Positions 35,482 through 43,293 of a stretch of DNA of 64,000 nt are shown here, one piece after another. Position 1 is the stretch's first letter. The number at the start of each line of letters is the position of its first letter. The position numbers were made by a program, and so were the translations under genes. Location: the NCBI RefSeq assembly GCF_022647665.1, contig NZ_CP071872.1:558001-622000 (forward strand). Direction: 5' to 3'. This DNA is from Streptomyces formicae (GTDB taxonomy: Bacteria; Actinomycetota; Actinomycetes; Streptomycetales; Streptomycetaceae). The notes under the pieces were generated by a model. That model had not been told where the DNA came from. It saw nothing but the letters and a program-made list of their open reading frames with translations, and ran no database searches.

Positions 35482-36807
35482 TCAGTCCGCGAGCCGTGGC
35501 ATCGGGAAGCTGCCGGTGTTCGTCGGGGCGTGCTCCGGGAGCCAGAGCACGGCGATCGCGCCACCGGAGTCGCCGTCCTGCGCCGCTGCGCCCTCGGGGT
35601 TCACATTGCGGAACGTGAGCCGGGCGCCGAGGACCCGGGCCTGGCCGGCCGCGATCGTCAGGCCCAGCCCGTGGCCCTGACCGGCGCGGTCGCTCGCGCC
35701 GGTGCGGAAGCGGCTCGGGCCCTCGCGCAGCAGCGCCTCGGGGAAGCCGGGGCCGTGGTCGCGCACCCGCACGACTCGGCCCTCGATGGTGACCTCGACC
35801 GGCGTCCTGCCGTGCTTGGCGGCGTTCGCCAGGAGATTGCCGAGGATCCGTTCGAGCCGGCGGGGATCGGTGTTGACCCAGGACTCGTGCACGACCCGCA
35901 CGACCGCGTCCGGGTCCAGCACGGAGACGCGCCGGCCGACGAACTCGCCCAGCGCTATCTCCTGGAGCTCCGCCCGCTCCGAGGCGCTGTCGAGCCGTGC
36001 GACCTCCAGCACGTCCTCGACGAGGGTGCGCATGGCCTGGGCCCGGTCCCGTACGAGCTCGGTGGGTCGGCCCGGAGGCAGCAGCTCGGCCGCCGTGAGC
36101 AGGCCCGTCACCGGTGTGCGCAGCTCGTGGGCGATGTCGGCGGTGACGCGCCGCTCCGCCTCGATGCGCGCGTTGAGCGCGTCGGTCAGGTGGTCGACGG
36201 CGCGCGCCAGCTCGTCGGTCTCGTCGCGTACGACTCCGCCGACGGCCTTGCGGACCCGCACCTCCGTGTTGCCCTGCGCCACCTTGCCTGCGGCGGCCGC
36301 GGCCTTGCGCAGCCGGCGGGAGAGCTGGCCGCCGATCAGCACGCCGAGCGCGGAGCCGGCGAAGACCACCGACACCGAGCCGATGATCAGGGCACGGTCG
36401 AGGTCCTTCATGATCGCGGCGCTGCGGTCGGCGATCCGGTTGTGCAGGGACAGCACGTCCCCGTTGCCGAGCGGCACGGCCGCCCAGATGTCCGGGGCGC
36501 CGCTGTGGTGATCCTGCACATAGGTCGCCTGGCGGCCGTCCTCGAGCAGGTAGCGCAGCTCGCGCGGGAGCGCGGGGTCGTTGAGCTTGGTGCCGAACTT
36601 GGGCTCGGTCTTGGGCTTGGTGGTCTCGTAGATGCGCTGGGCGAAGAGCAGCCGGTTCATCTGGAGATCGCGCGCGCTGTCGAGCATCGAGACCCGCGCC
36701 GAGTTGTGCACGACCAGGCTCAGCGCGACCGCGATCAGCGCACCGACGCCGGCGATCGCGACACTGATCTTCCATCGGACGCCCGTGCGCAGGGCGAGGC
36801 GCTTCAT
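35482..36807 (-). CDS. cseC: Sensor histidine kinase CseC (cell-envelope stress)
   Basis: 441 aa. Membrane sensor of the SigE/Cse system that responds to cell-wall damage. Two transmembrane helices (about residues 13-34 and 145-166) enclose an extracellular domain of ~110 residues. A HAMP linker follows (SRRLRKAAAAAGKVAQGNTEVRV), then the H-box ADIAHELRTPVTGLL, an N-box in LGNLLANAAKHG, and G-boxes in DHGPGFPE and GQGHGLGLTIAAGQA. ATG 36807 gives the standard MKRLALRTGVRWKISV. It is the last gene of sigE-cseA-cseB-cseC, 40 bp after cseB. Family knowledge (S. coelicolor): its phosphorylation of CseB turns on sigE. Confidence 0.95.
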   Translation of the reverse strand: MKRLALRTGVRWKISVAIAGVGALIAVALSLVVHNSARVSMLDSARDLQMNRLLFAQRIYETTKPKTEPKFGTKLNDPALPRELRYLLEDGRQATYVQDHHSGAPDIWAAVPLGNGDVLSLHNRIADRSAAIMKDLDRALIIGSVSVVFAGSALGVLIGGQLSRRLRKAAAAAGKVAQGNTEVRVRKAVGGVVRDETDELARAVDHLTDALNARIEAERRVTADIAHELRTPVTGLLTAAELLPPGRPTELVRDRAQAMRTLVEDVLEVARLDSASERAELQEIALGEFVGRRVSVLDPDAVVRVVHESWVNTDPRRLERILGNLLANAAKHGRTPVEVTIEGRVVRVRDHGPGFPEALLREGPSRFRTGASDRAGQGHGLGLTIAAGQARVLGARLTFRNVNPEGAAAQDGDSGGAIAVLWLPEHAPTNTGSFPMPRLAD

Positions 36808-36847
36808 GCCGGATCCTGTCCCGGTCCGGGGCGGGGGGCGAGGCGCC

Positions 36848-37552
36848 TCATGCCTTGAGCTTGTAGCCGAAGCCGCGGACCGTTTCGATCCGGTCCTGGC
36901 CGATCTTCGTACGCAGCCGCTGCACATGGACGTCGACGACGCGGGTGTCGCCGCCCCAGCCGTAGTCCCAGACCCGCTCCAGCAGCTTGTCCCGGGACAG
37001 CACCGTGCCCGGCGCGGACGAGAACTCCAGCAGCAGCCGCATCTCCGTCGGTGTCAGTCCGACCGTCTCGCCGGCCCGGCGCACCTCCATGCCCTCCGTG
37101 TCGACCTCCAGGTCGCCGAAGGTCAGCACCCCGCCCGCGCCCGGCTGCCCCTGCTCGCCGGACTCGCCCGCGGCACCGCTCGCGTGTCCGAAGCGCCGCA
37201 GCACCGCGCGGATCCGGGCGACGAGCACGGCCCCGTCGAACGGCTTGGTCACATAGTCGTCGGCGCCCGCTTCCAGGCCCAGCACGACATCGATCGAGTC
37301 CGCCCGGGCGGACAGCATGATCACGGGCACGGTCGACTCGTCCCGGATCCGCCGGCACAGGCTGACGCCGTCGAGACCCGGCAGCATCACGTCGAGCAGC
37401 GCGATGTCGGGCCGGTCGGCGCGGAATGCCTCCAGTCCGGCCAGCCCGTCCGGCATCGCGGTCACCGTGAAGCCGTCGCGCTCCAGCGCGAGCTGGGTGG
37501 CCTCACGGATGACGTCGTCGTCCTCCACGAACAGGACATGTGTCTCGGCCAT
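36848..37552 (-). CDS. cseB: Response regulator CseB (OmpR/PhoB family)
   Basis: 234 aa. Receiver with VLFVEDDDVI, the phospho-Asp in IALLDVMLPGLDGVS near residue 53, Thr/Ser and Lys at VIMLSAR and YVTKPFD. The OmpR-type winged helix is in the last 95 residues (GLTPTEMRLLLEFSSAPGTVLSRDKLLERVWDYGWGGDTRVVDVHV region). In S. coelicolor CseB activates the sigE promoter. The start is ATG 37552, the usual MAETHVLFVEDD. The frame is open for a further ~140 codons upstream through a repeat-bearing spacer, so a longer form cannot be excluded. Confidence 0.95.
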   Translation of the reverse strand: MAETHVLFVEDDDVIREATQLALERDGFTVTAMPDGLAGLEAFRADRPDIALLDVMLPGLDGVSLCRRIRDESTVPVIMLSARADSIDVVLGLEAGADDYVTKPFDGAVLVARIRAVLRRFGHASGAAGESGEQGQPGAGGVLTFGDLEVDTEGMEVRRAGETVGLTPTEMRLLLEFSSAPGTVLSRDKLLERVWDYGWGGDTRVVDVHVQRLRTKIGQDRIETVRGFGYKLKA

Positions 37553-37580
37553 CCGGCTGTGCTCCGCTGCTCTCTCGGTC

Positions 37581-37640
37581 TCGTTCTCGGTCTTGGGCTC
37601 GTTCTCGGTCTTGGGCTCGTTCTCGGTCTCGGTCTCGGTC
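37581..37640. repeat. 18-bp tandem repeat in the cseA-cseB spacer
   Basis: TCGTTCTCGGTCTTGGGC occurs exactly twice, at 37581-37598 and 37599-37616, followed by partial copies. The unit is a multiple of three and, read on the minus strand in the cseB frame, would encode Glu/Thr/Asn/Pro repeats (KTENEP). Confidence 0.8.
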
Positions 37641-37680
37641 CGGGAATCGGTGTCGGTCCCGTGCGCGTCCGGGGCGGCGC

Positions 37681-38382
37681 TCAGTTGGCGCCCGGCGAGG
37701 TCGGCGCCGGTTCCTCCGCGATGCCGCCGTCGACCGACCGGCTGTACTCGTTCTCCACCCGGTCGTGCTCGACGAACCTGTTCCCGGTCCACCGGTACGT
37801 GACCACGATCTCGCCGGACGGGTAGGAGACCGGGTCGCCCTTCGCGTACACCTGCCTGGTGACGATCAGATCGCCCCGGTCGATCGTCGAGTAGACCGCC
37901 GGCTCCTCGGCGGCGAAGACATTCTCGTAGCTGTCGTCGTCGTCGCGGTAGACGAAAGTGCCGACCCCCACCGCGTCTCCGCACGTCAGCACATTCACCA
38001 CGACGTCCGGCACCGGACTGCTGGTGAGGTTCCCGTACGACGTGTCGATGGGGTACGCGTCCCCGGCGCAGCGCTTCAGATCGGCCTTGACCCGGTCGCT
38101 GACCTTGGGATCCGCCATGACCAGCCGGACCGCGTCGACCTTCTTCACCGGTGAGGCCGTGGTGGAGGGTCCGGCGGTCGACGGGGTCTGCGCCACCGGA
38201 TCGGTCCGCGCTGGGCCCTCGTCACGGGCGCCCGTACCACCGGTCGAGCAGCCGACCGCGAGCAGCCCGAAGGCGGCGAGCCCGGCCACCGCCGTGCCAC
38301 TCGCCGCCCATCGGCCGATGCCGCCTCTGGCGCTGCTGCCGTCTCCGGCGTCGCCGATGCCGTCTCCGGCTAGGCCGCGCAA
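37681..38382 (-). CDS. cseA: Lipoprotein CseA (negative modulator of SigE signalling)
   Basis: 233 aa. Extracytoplasmic lipoprotein: N-terminal region, hydrophobic core (VAGLAAFGLLAVGC) and the lipobox Cys near residue 45, then a Ser/Thr/Pro linker and a soluble domain with VSDRVKADLKRC and PDVVVNVLTCGDAVG. In S. coelicolor CseA lowers sigE promoter activity. The start is the TTG at 38382, overlapping the end of sigE by 13 bp; no ATG or GTG gives a proper signal peptide, and the overlap suggests translational coupling. Second gene of the sigE operon. Confidence 0.88.
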   Translation of the reverse strand: MRGLAGDGIGDAGDGSSARGGIGRWAASGTAVAGLAAFGLLAVGCSTGGTGARDEGPARTDPVAQTPSTAGPSTTASPVKKVDAVRLVMADPKVSDRVKADLKRCAGDAYPIDTSYGNLTSSPVPDVVVNVLTCGDAVGVGTFVYRDDDDSYENVFAAEEPAVYSTIDRGDLIVTRQVYAKGDPVSYPSGEIVVTYRWTGNRFVEHDRVENEYSRSVDGGIAEEPAPTSPGAN

Positions 38383-38966
38383 CGCTCCCGCCCCCGTTCC
38401 TCACGACGTGCGTACGTACGATCTCCACGCTGCGCGGGGACCACCGGCCTGCGGCTCTCCAGCCCCCGGCCTTCGCGCTCGCGGTTCTCCAGCTCCTGGC
38501 GGAGCCGGGCGAGCGCCCGGTGCAGCGTGCTCTTCACCGTACCCGTCGACATGCCGAGCGCGGCGGCGGTCTCCTCGGTGCTCATCTGCTCCCAGTGCCG
38601 CAGTACGACCACGCTGCGCTGCTTGGGCGCGAGCACCTTCAGGACATCCATCAGCAGCGCCCGGTCCGCGTGCTGCTCGGTGGCGTCGTCGACGCTGGCG
38701 TCCGGCAGCTGCTCGGTCGGGACCTCTTCGAGCTTGCGCGCCCGCCACCACTCGGTCCGGGTGTTGATCATGACGCGGCGGAGGTAGGCGTCGGCCAGCG
38801 ACTTGTCGGCTATGCCCTCCCAGCGGCCGTACGTCCGCACCAGCGCCGTCTGCAGCAGGTCCTGGGCCTCCAGCGGATCGGGGACGAGCCGTCGGGCGCT
38901 ACGCAGCAGCGCCTCCTGCCGAGTGCGTACGTACTCCTCGAATTCGAGCACCTCGCCGTGCGCCAT
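38370..38966 (-). CDS. sigE: ECF RNA polymerase sigma factor SigE
   Basis: 198 aa. SigE-type ECF factor for envelope stress. Region 2: FEEYVRTRQEALLRSARRLVPDP, EAQDLLQTALVRTYGRWEGIAD. Region 4: VLAPKQRSVVVLRHWEQMSTEETAAALGMSTGTVKSTLHRALARLRQ. The N-terminus MAHGEVLEFEEYVRTRQ is nearly that of S. coelicolor SigE. It is slightly longer than that protein because of a basic C-terminal stretch (VVPAQRGDRTYARREERGRERCAA). First gene of sigE-cseABC, with no anti-sigma gene; control is transcriptional through CseB. Confidence 0.96.
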   Translation of the reverse strand: MAHGEVLEFEEYVRTRQEALLRSARRLVPDPLEAQDLLQTALVRTYGRWEGIADKSLADAYLRRVMINTRTEWWRARKLEEVPTEQLPDASVDDATEQHADRALLMDVLKVLAPKQRSVVVLRHWEQMSTEETAAALGMSTGTVKSTLHRALARLRQELENREREGRGLESRRPVVPAQRGDRTYARREERGRERCAA

Positions 38967-39157
38967 CGTGAACCGCCTCCATCCCCGTAACCAAGCCCCG
39001 TGACAACGCTGCGCTGCCGTGTGACCTCGTGGTTTCCCTTACGCCACGAGAACCTACGGAGCTGTTGTCACGGGGCTGTCCGAGGCAGCCGTCGGAGGGC
39101 GCACGGCCATCCATCGGTTGTGTAACAGCGGCACGTGCCGGGTTTCGCCGGAGAATC
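38967..39157 (-). promoter_or_regulatory. sigE upstream region with nested inverted repeats
   Basis: 191 bp between mutY and sigE. A perfect 13-bp inverted repeat (GCCCCGTGACAAC at 38995-39007; complement at 39064-39076) encloses a second repeat (CTCGTGG at 39026-39032, CCACGAG at 39044-39050). The sigE promoter and CseB site must lie here. Which repeat, if any, binds CseB is unknown. Confidence 0.65.
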
Positions 39158-40150
39158 TCAGGTGAGAGGCAGCCGGAACCGATCATTCTCCAGTGGCTCG
39201 ACCAAACCGTCCGAGACCAGGCCGTCCAGGGCGCGGGCCCGCTGGACCGGCTCGTCCCAGACCCGGTCCAGGACCGCCCGGGGCACCGGCCCGACCGCCT
39301 CGCGCAGCACCGCGAGCAGCTTGCCCCGCACCTGGCGGTCCGTGCCCGCGTACGTCTGGCCGCGTCGCGCCGGCCCGTCGTGCGCCGGCTTCCCGGCCAG
39401 CCGCCAGGCGCACTGCCGGGCCACCGGGCAGCGCCCGCAGTCCTCGTTGCGCGCCGTGCAGACGAGCGCGCCGAGCTCCATGGAGGCCGCCGCCCAGCGG
39501 GCCGCCGTCGCCTCGTCGTCGGGCAGCAGGGCGCGGGCCAGCCGGCGTTCGGCGGCCGTGGTGGCGTTCGGCGGGTACTGGATGCCGGACGCGGCGCGGG
39601 CGAACACCCGGCGGACGTTGGTGTCCAGCACCGGGTGCCGCTGCCCGTAAGCGAACGACGCCACGGCGGCCGCCGTGTACTCCCCGATCCCGGGCAGGGC
39701 GAGCAGCTGTGCGTGGTCGCGCGGCACGTCGCCGCCGTGCCGCTCCGTTATCGCCACCGCCGCGCCGTGCAGCCGCAGCGCACGGCGTGGGTAGCCGAGC
39801 CGGCCCCAGGCGCGGACGGCCTCGCCCGGTGCCTCCGCGGCCAGGTCGGCGGGGCGAGGCCAGCGGGCGAGCCACTGCTCGTACACGGGGAGCACACGGC
39901 TCACGGGGGTCTGCTGGAGCATGAACTCACTGACCATCACACCCCAGGCGCCGGCCTCGGGACGGCGCCAGGGCAGGTCGCGGGCGTGCTGGTCGAACCA
40001 GGCGAGGACGGGTGCGTGGAGGCCGTGGTGGCACTCGGTGAGGTCGGCGGAACGGTCCGGGGAGACGGCGGTGGGTACGTCCGGAGGGACGTCGGCCGGG
40101 GCACCGGCGGGGACGTCCGTTGCGGGGGAGGTCATCTCGGTCGCAGTCAT
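39158..40150 (-). CDS. mutY: A/G-specific adenine glycosylase
   Basis: 330 aa. Removes adenine mispaired with 8-oxoguanine. The helix-hairpin-helix-GPD core is present: WGVMVSEFMLQQTPVSRVLPVYEQWL, LPGIGEYTAAAVASFAYGQRHPVLDTNVRRVFARA, with the catalytic Asp in VLDTNV. The [4Fe-4S] ligands are C-x6-C-x2-C-x5-C in CTARNEDCGRCPVARQC. The C-terminal NUDIX-like 8-oxoG domain of E. coli MutY is absent, replaced by a short winged segment, as usual in actinomycetes. ATG 40150 opens MTATEMTSP; the first ~50 residues are a Pro/Ala/Asp-rich lead. Upstream of the sigE operon on the same strand. Confidence 0.93.
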   Translation of the reverse strand: MTATEMTSPATDVPAGAPADVPPDVPTAVSPDRSADLTECHHGLHAPVLAWFDQHARDLPWRRPEAGAWGVMVSEFMLQQTPVSRVLPVYEQWLARWPRPADLAAEAPGEAVRAWGRLGYPRRALRLHGAAVAITERHGGDVPRDHAQLLALPGIGEYTAAAVASFAYGQRHPVLDTNVRRVFARAASGIQYPPNATTAAERRLARALLPDDEATAARWAAASMELGALVCTARNEDCGRCPVARQCAWRLAGKPAHDGPARRGQTYAGTDRQVRGKLLAVLREAVGPVPRAVLDRVWDEPVQRARALDGLVSDGLVEPLENDRFRLPLT

Positions 40151-40172
40151 GGCACTCCCGATCCTGGCATGC

Positions 40173-40880
40173 TCAGGGCCGCGGGCCGGGCATATGCTCC
40201 GGGACGGCACCGGGCCCGGCGAGCCAGAGCACGACCGGCGACCTGCTGGTCCGCATAGCAGCGGCGAGCAAGGCGGCCGGGCGTGTCCCGCCCCGTACGA
40301 CGGCCACGGCGACAGCCGCACCGAGCAGCAGGCCGACGGCGACGTCGTGCGGGTAGTGGACCCCGACGAAGACCCGCGAGAACGCCATCAGCAGCGCGAG
40401 CGGTCCCAGGACGAGACCGGTGAGCCGGGCGCCGGGCCAGAGCCGCGGCCCCGGCCCGGGCCCCGGACCCGGCCCAGGCCCAGGCCCAGGCCGGGGGAGG
40501 GCGAGCACGAGGGCGACGGCCGCGGCGCCCGCGATCGTGGAGTGGTTGCTGGGGAACGACCAGTCGCCCACGGGCGGACACGGCACCAGCGACGCGACGG
40601 CCCCCGCGACGGCACGGCACGGACGCTCCTCGTCCACCACGGACTTCAGCGACTCGCTGCACACATATGCCACCGCGGTCGCGAGCGGAGCGAGGACGGC
40701 CACGGCCATCGCCCTTGCGTCCCCCTGCCGCGCCCGCCACCACGCAACGACGAACAGCGCTCCGAAGAGCAGCAGCCCCGCCTCCGTCCAGAGTTCGGCG
40801 AGCTGACGCACCCAGGGAGGCGTCGCGTGGGCGAAACCGGTGATGCCGCGGTAGAGGCCGCTCGGAAGATCACTGTCCAT
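40173..40880 (-). CDS. PAP2-family phosphatase (lipid phosphatase / undecaprenyl-diphosphatase-like)
   Basis: 235 aa, about six transmembrane helices. The three PAP2 motifs are complete: K-x6-R-P in KSVVDEERP, PSNH in WSFPSNHSTIAG, and S-R-x5-H-x3-D in SRVFVGVHYPHD. Such enzymes remove phosphate from phosphatidic acid or undecaprenyl pyrophosphate at the membrane. A run of seven or so Gly-Pro dipeptides (DNA ~40444-40500) separates motif 2 from motif 3 in a loop; it is unusual and looks like repeat expansion. It lies 22 bp from mutY on the same strand and may be co-transcribed with it. Confidence 0.9.
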   Translation of the reverse strand: MDSDLPSGLYRGITGFAHATPPWVRQLAELWTEAGLLLFGALFVVAWWRARQGDARAMAVAVLAPLATAVAYVCSESLKSVVDEERPCRAVAGAVASLVPCPPVGDWSFPSNHSTIAGAAAVALVLALPRPGPGPGPGPGPGPGPRLWPGARLTGLVLGPLALLMAFSRVFVGVHYPHDVAVGLLLGAAVAVAVVRGGTRPAALLAAAMRTSRSPVVLWLAGPGAVPEHMPGPRP

Positions 40881-41088
40881 GGGGAGTGACCGTACGTGTA
40901 CGGGAGTTGAAGCCGCCCGACGCCGACGGCCAGGGGTGTCCCCGACCGGAAGCGGAGGTCAACGCGCCCCGTCCGTGCGACTTTCGGCCGACCGGCGCCT
41001 ACAGCGCGTGATGATGATCGACAAAGTCGTGCATCATGGGCGGCGGGTGGGGCGGGAGTTGTCTCCGATCTCTCGTACAGTTCGGTAC

Positions 41089-41898
41089 GTGGGATCTCTG
41101 CGCAATCCGGTCGGGCCGCTTCCCTCCTCCATCTACTGGCGACGGAGGGCGGTCGCCCTGTCCCTGCTCGCGCTGCTCGCGCTGCTGGTCACCTGGACCG
41201 TCACCTCCGGTGGCGGCGGCACGAGGAACTCCGGCGACGACGGCAGGCCGGGCGACGACAGGCCCGCCCCCTCGATCACGCCGGGGGACGATCCGTCGGG
41301 CCCCGCGATCAGTGAACAGCCGGGCGGACGCGACGAGTCGAGCGACGGCGGCGGGACCGGCGGCGGCGACGGCACCGGCGACGCCGGCAGCACGGACGGC
41401 GACGCGGACACCGGCAAGAACGGCGACCCGGGCGCGATCGGCGCGGCCAACGGCGGCGGCGCGAGCGCGGGCGCACAGGTCCCCGCCGGCTCCCCACTGC
41501 CGAACTGCGCCCCCGGCACACTGAAGTTGACGCTGACCAGCGCCAAGGTCGCCTACGCGCCCGGCGAGAAGCCGCGCTTCCAGCTCGTCGCGAAGAACAC
41601 CTCCGACGTCACGTGCAAGGCGGACTTCGGGCCCAAGGCCGCGGTGCTGACCATCAGCGACAACTCGGACGACGAGGTCTGGTCGTCGGCCGACTGCCCG
41701 AGCGGTGGCGGCAGTCTGCTCCTGCGGGTGGCCGCGAACTCGACGGTCAGCCACATCGTCGACTGGGACCGCCGCCAGAGCGCCCCGCACTGCGCCACGC
41801 CCCCGGCCGGCCAGGTCCCTGCCGGAACGTACCTGCTGGAGGCCCGCTTCCCGGGCGCGACGGTGGCACCGGCCTCGTTCCGCCTGGAGAAGGACTAG
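41089..41898 (+). CDS. Membrane-anchored extracytoplasmic protein, Gly/Asp-rich stalk, function unknown
   Basis: 269 aa. One N-terminal transmembrane helix (about residues 22-41, AVALSLLALLALLVTWTV) after a basic YWRRR. Next comes a ~100-residue Gly/Asp/Ser low-complexity stalk, then a folded C-terminal domain of ~125 residues with four Cys (PNCAPGTLKLTL; TCKADFGPKAAVLTISD; ADCPSGGGS; HCATPPAGQVPAGTYLLEARFPG). The strand-rich pattern recalls DUF4232-like or Ig-like domains. GTG 41089 is taken as start; there is no clear ribosome site, and an extended frame upstream looks less gene-like. Function not recognised. Convergent with disA. Confidence 0.65.
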   Translation: MGSLRNPVGPLPSSIYWRRRAVALSLLALLALLVTWTVTSGGGGTRNSGDDGRPGDDRPAPSITPGDDPSGPAISEQPGGRDESSDGGGTGGGDGTGDAGSTDGDADTGKNGDPGAIGAANGGGASAGAQVPAGSPLPNCAPGTLKLTLTSAKVAYAPGEKPRFQLVAKNTSDVTCKADFGPKAAVLTISDNSDDEVWSSADCPSGGGSLLLRVAANSTVSHIVDWDRRQSAPHCATPPAGQVPAGTYLLEARFPGATVAPASFRLEKD

Positions 41899-41935
41899 GT
41901 CGTGTCTTCCGGATAAGGCCGGAGGACACGCCTAG
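41895..41935. terminator. CTAG-bounded inverted repeat, likely bidirectional terminator
   Basis: The left half starts CTAGGTCGTGTCTTCCGG; the right half mirrors it (CCGGAGGACACG) and ends CCTAG, with a 6-bp loop ATAAGG. It lies between two converging genes and includes both stop codons. The same arm sequence recurs at 475, 43253 and in the MITE at 55687. It can act as a terminator and may be the minimal form of a mobile element. Confidence 0.65.
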
Positions 41936-43065
41936 ACGTAACGCTCCAGGATGGACGACTCCGCGAGCCGCGACAGCCCCTCGCGCACACTGCGCGCACG
42001 CGCCTCGCCGACGCCGTCGACGGCCTGGAGGTCGTCGACGCTCGCCGCGAGGAGCTTCTGCAGGCCGCCGAAGTGCTCCACGAGCCGCTCGATGATCGCG
42101 CCCGGCAGCCGCGGCACCTTCGCCAGCAGGCGGTAACCGCGCGGTGAGACCGCGGAGTCCAGCGTCTCGGGCGAGCCGCTGTAGCCCAAGGCGCGGGCCA
42201 CGATCGGCAGTTCGAGCAGCTCCGCGTGCGTCAGGTCGTTGAGCTCCGCGAGCGCCTCGTCGACGGTGCGCGACCGCTTCGCCGTCGGCTCTGGCACGTA
42301 GTCCCGGACGACCAGCTCACGCTCCGGTTCCACCCCTGCGATCAACTCGTCGAGCTGGAGGGCGAGCAGCCGCCCGTCGGTGCCGAGCTCCACGACGTAC
42401 TCCGCGATCTCCGTCGCGATCCGGCGCACCATCTCCAGCCGCTGCGCGACCGCCGTGACGTCGCGGACCGTCACCAGGTCCTCGATCTCCAGCGCGGAGA
42501 GAGTGCCGGCGACCTCGTCCAGGCGCAGCTTGTACCGCTCCAGCGTCGCCAGCGCCTGGTTCGCGCGGGACAGGATCGCCGCGGACTCCTCCAGGACGCG
42601 CCGCTCCCCGTCCACGTACAGCGCGATCAGCCGCATCGACTGCGAGACCGACACCACGGGGAAGCCGCACTGCTTGGAGACCCGGTCCGCGGTGCGGTGG
42701 CGGGTGCCGGTCTCCTCGGTGGGGATGGAGGCGTCAGGGACCAGCTGCACACCGGCCCGGTGGATCTTGGTGATGTCCTTGTCGAGGATGAGCGCCCCGT
42801 CGAGCTTGCACAGCTCGCGCAGGCGCGTCGCCGTGAACTCCACGTCCAGGACGAAGCCGCCCGTGCACATCGACTCGACCGTCTTGTCCATGCCGAGGAC
42901 GATGAGACCGCCGGTGCTTCCCCGCAGAATCCGCTCCAGGCCGTCGCGCAGGGCGGTGCCCGGGGCGACCGCACTCAGCGAGGCGCGCATCAGCGCTTCC
43001 GTGCCGGACCCCCCGGAGCCTCCGCCGGACTTTCCGGGTGCTGCGCCCCGGTCGTTGGCTGCCAC
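41932..43065 (-). CDS. disA: DNA integrity scanning protein DisA (diadenylate cyclase)
   Basis: 377 aa. Makes cyclic di-AMP from two ATP and senses branched DNA. The DAC domain has GGLIVLGMD, the metal/ATP motif D-G-A in [13 protein letters not shown], and R-H-R in [16 protein letters not shown], both required for catalysis. A central helical spine follows, and the C-terminal tandem helix-hairpin-helix ([41 protein letters not shown]) binds DNA. GTG 43065 has GGAGGAG five to eight bases upstream. The first 25 residues are a Gly/Ser-rich lead. It lies downstream of radA on the same strand, a pairing seen widely. Confidence 0.95.
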   Translation of the reverse strand: MAANDRGAAPGKSGGGSGGSGTEALMRASLSAVAPGTALRDGLERILRGSTGGLIVLGMDKTVESMCTGGFVLDVEFTATRLRELCKLDGALILDKDITKIHRAGVQLVPDASIPTEETGTRHRTADRVSKQCGFPVVSVSQSMRLIALYVDGERRVLEESAAILSRANQALATLERYKLRLDEVAGTLSALEIEDLVTVRDVTAVAQRLEMVRRIATEIAEYVVELGTDGRLLALQLDELIAGVEPERELVVRDYVPEPTAKRSRTVDEALAELNDLTHAELLELPIVARALGYSGSPETLDSAVSPRGYRLLAKVPRLPGAIIERLVEHFGGLQKLLAASVDDLQAVDGVGEARARSVREGLSRLAESSILERYV

Positions 43066-43293
43066 TGCTCTCCTCCGGCTCGTACGGATGGGCGAGACCA
43101 GGGCAAAGTCTAGCGACCCCGGCCACGCCCGGGCGGCGTCGCGGGCCGATGGGCGCCGCTCCCGCCCGGCCCGGACGGCCACCGGCGCACCTGGCCCCGT
43201 CGGCCGGGAGGTCCACCGGGCGACTTGCCCTGTCGTCCGGGAAGGCCAGGGCGTGCCTTCCGGATCCTGCCGGGCTCGTCCGGAAGACACACC
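43066..43293 (-). other. radA-disA spacer with CTAG-type inverted repeat
   Basis: 228 bp with no coding-like ORF. At 43247-43296 the sequence AGGGCGTGCCTTCCGGA is mirrored by TCCGGAAGACACACCCT with two mismatches and ends at CTAG, across the radA stop. The rest is GC-rich, with direct repeats of GGCC-type words. It may terminate radA transcription, so disA probably has its own promoter here. Confidence 0.5.
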
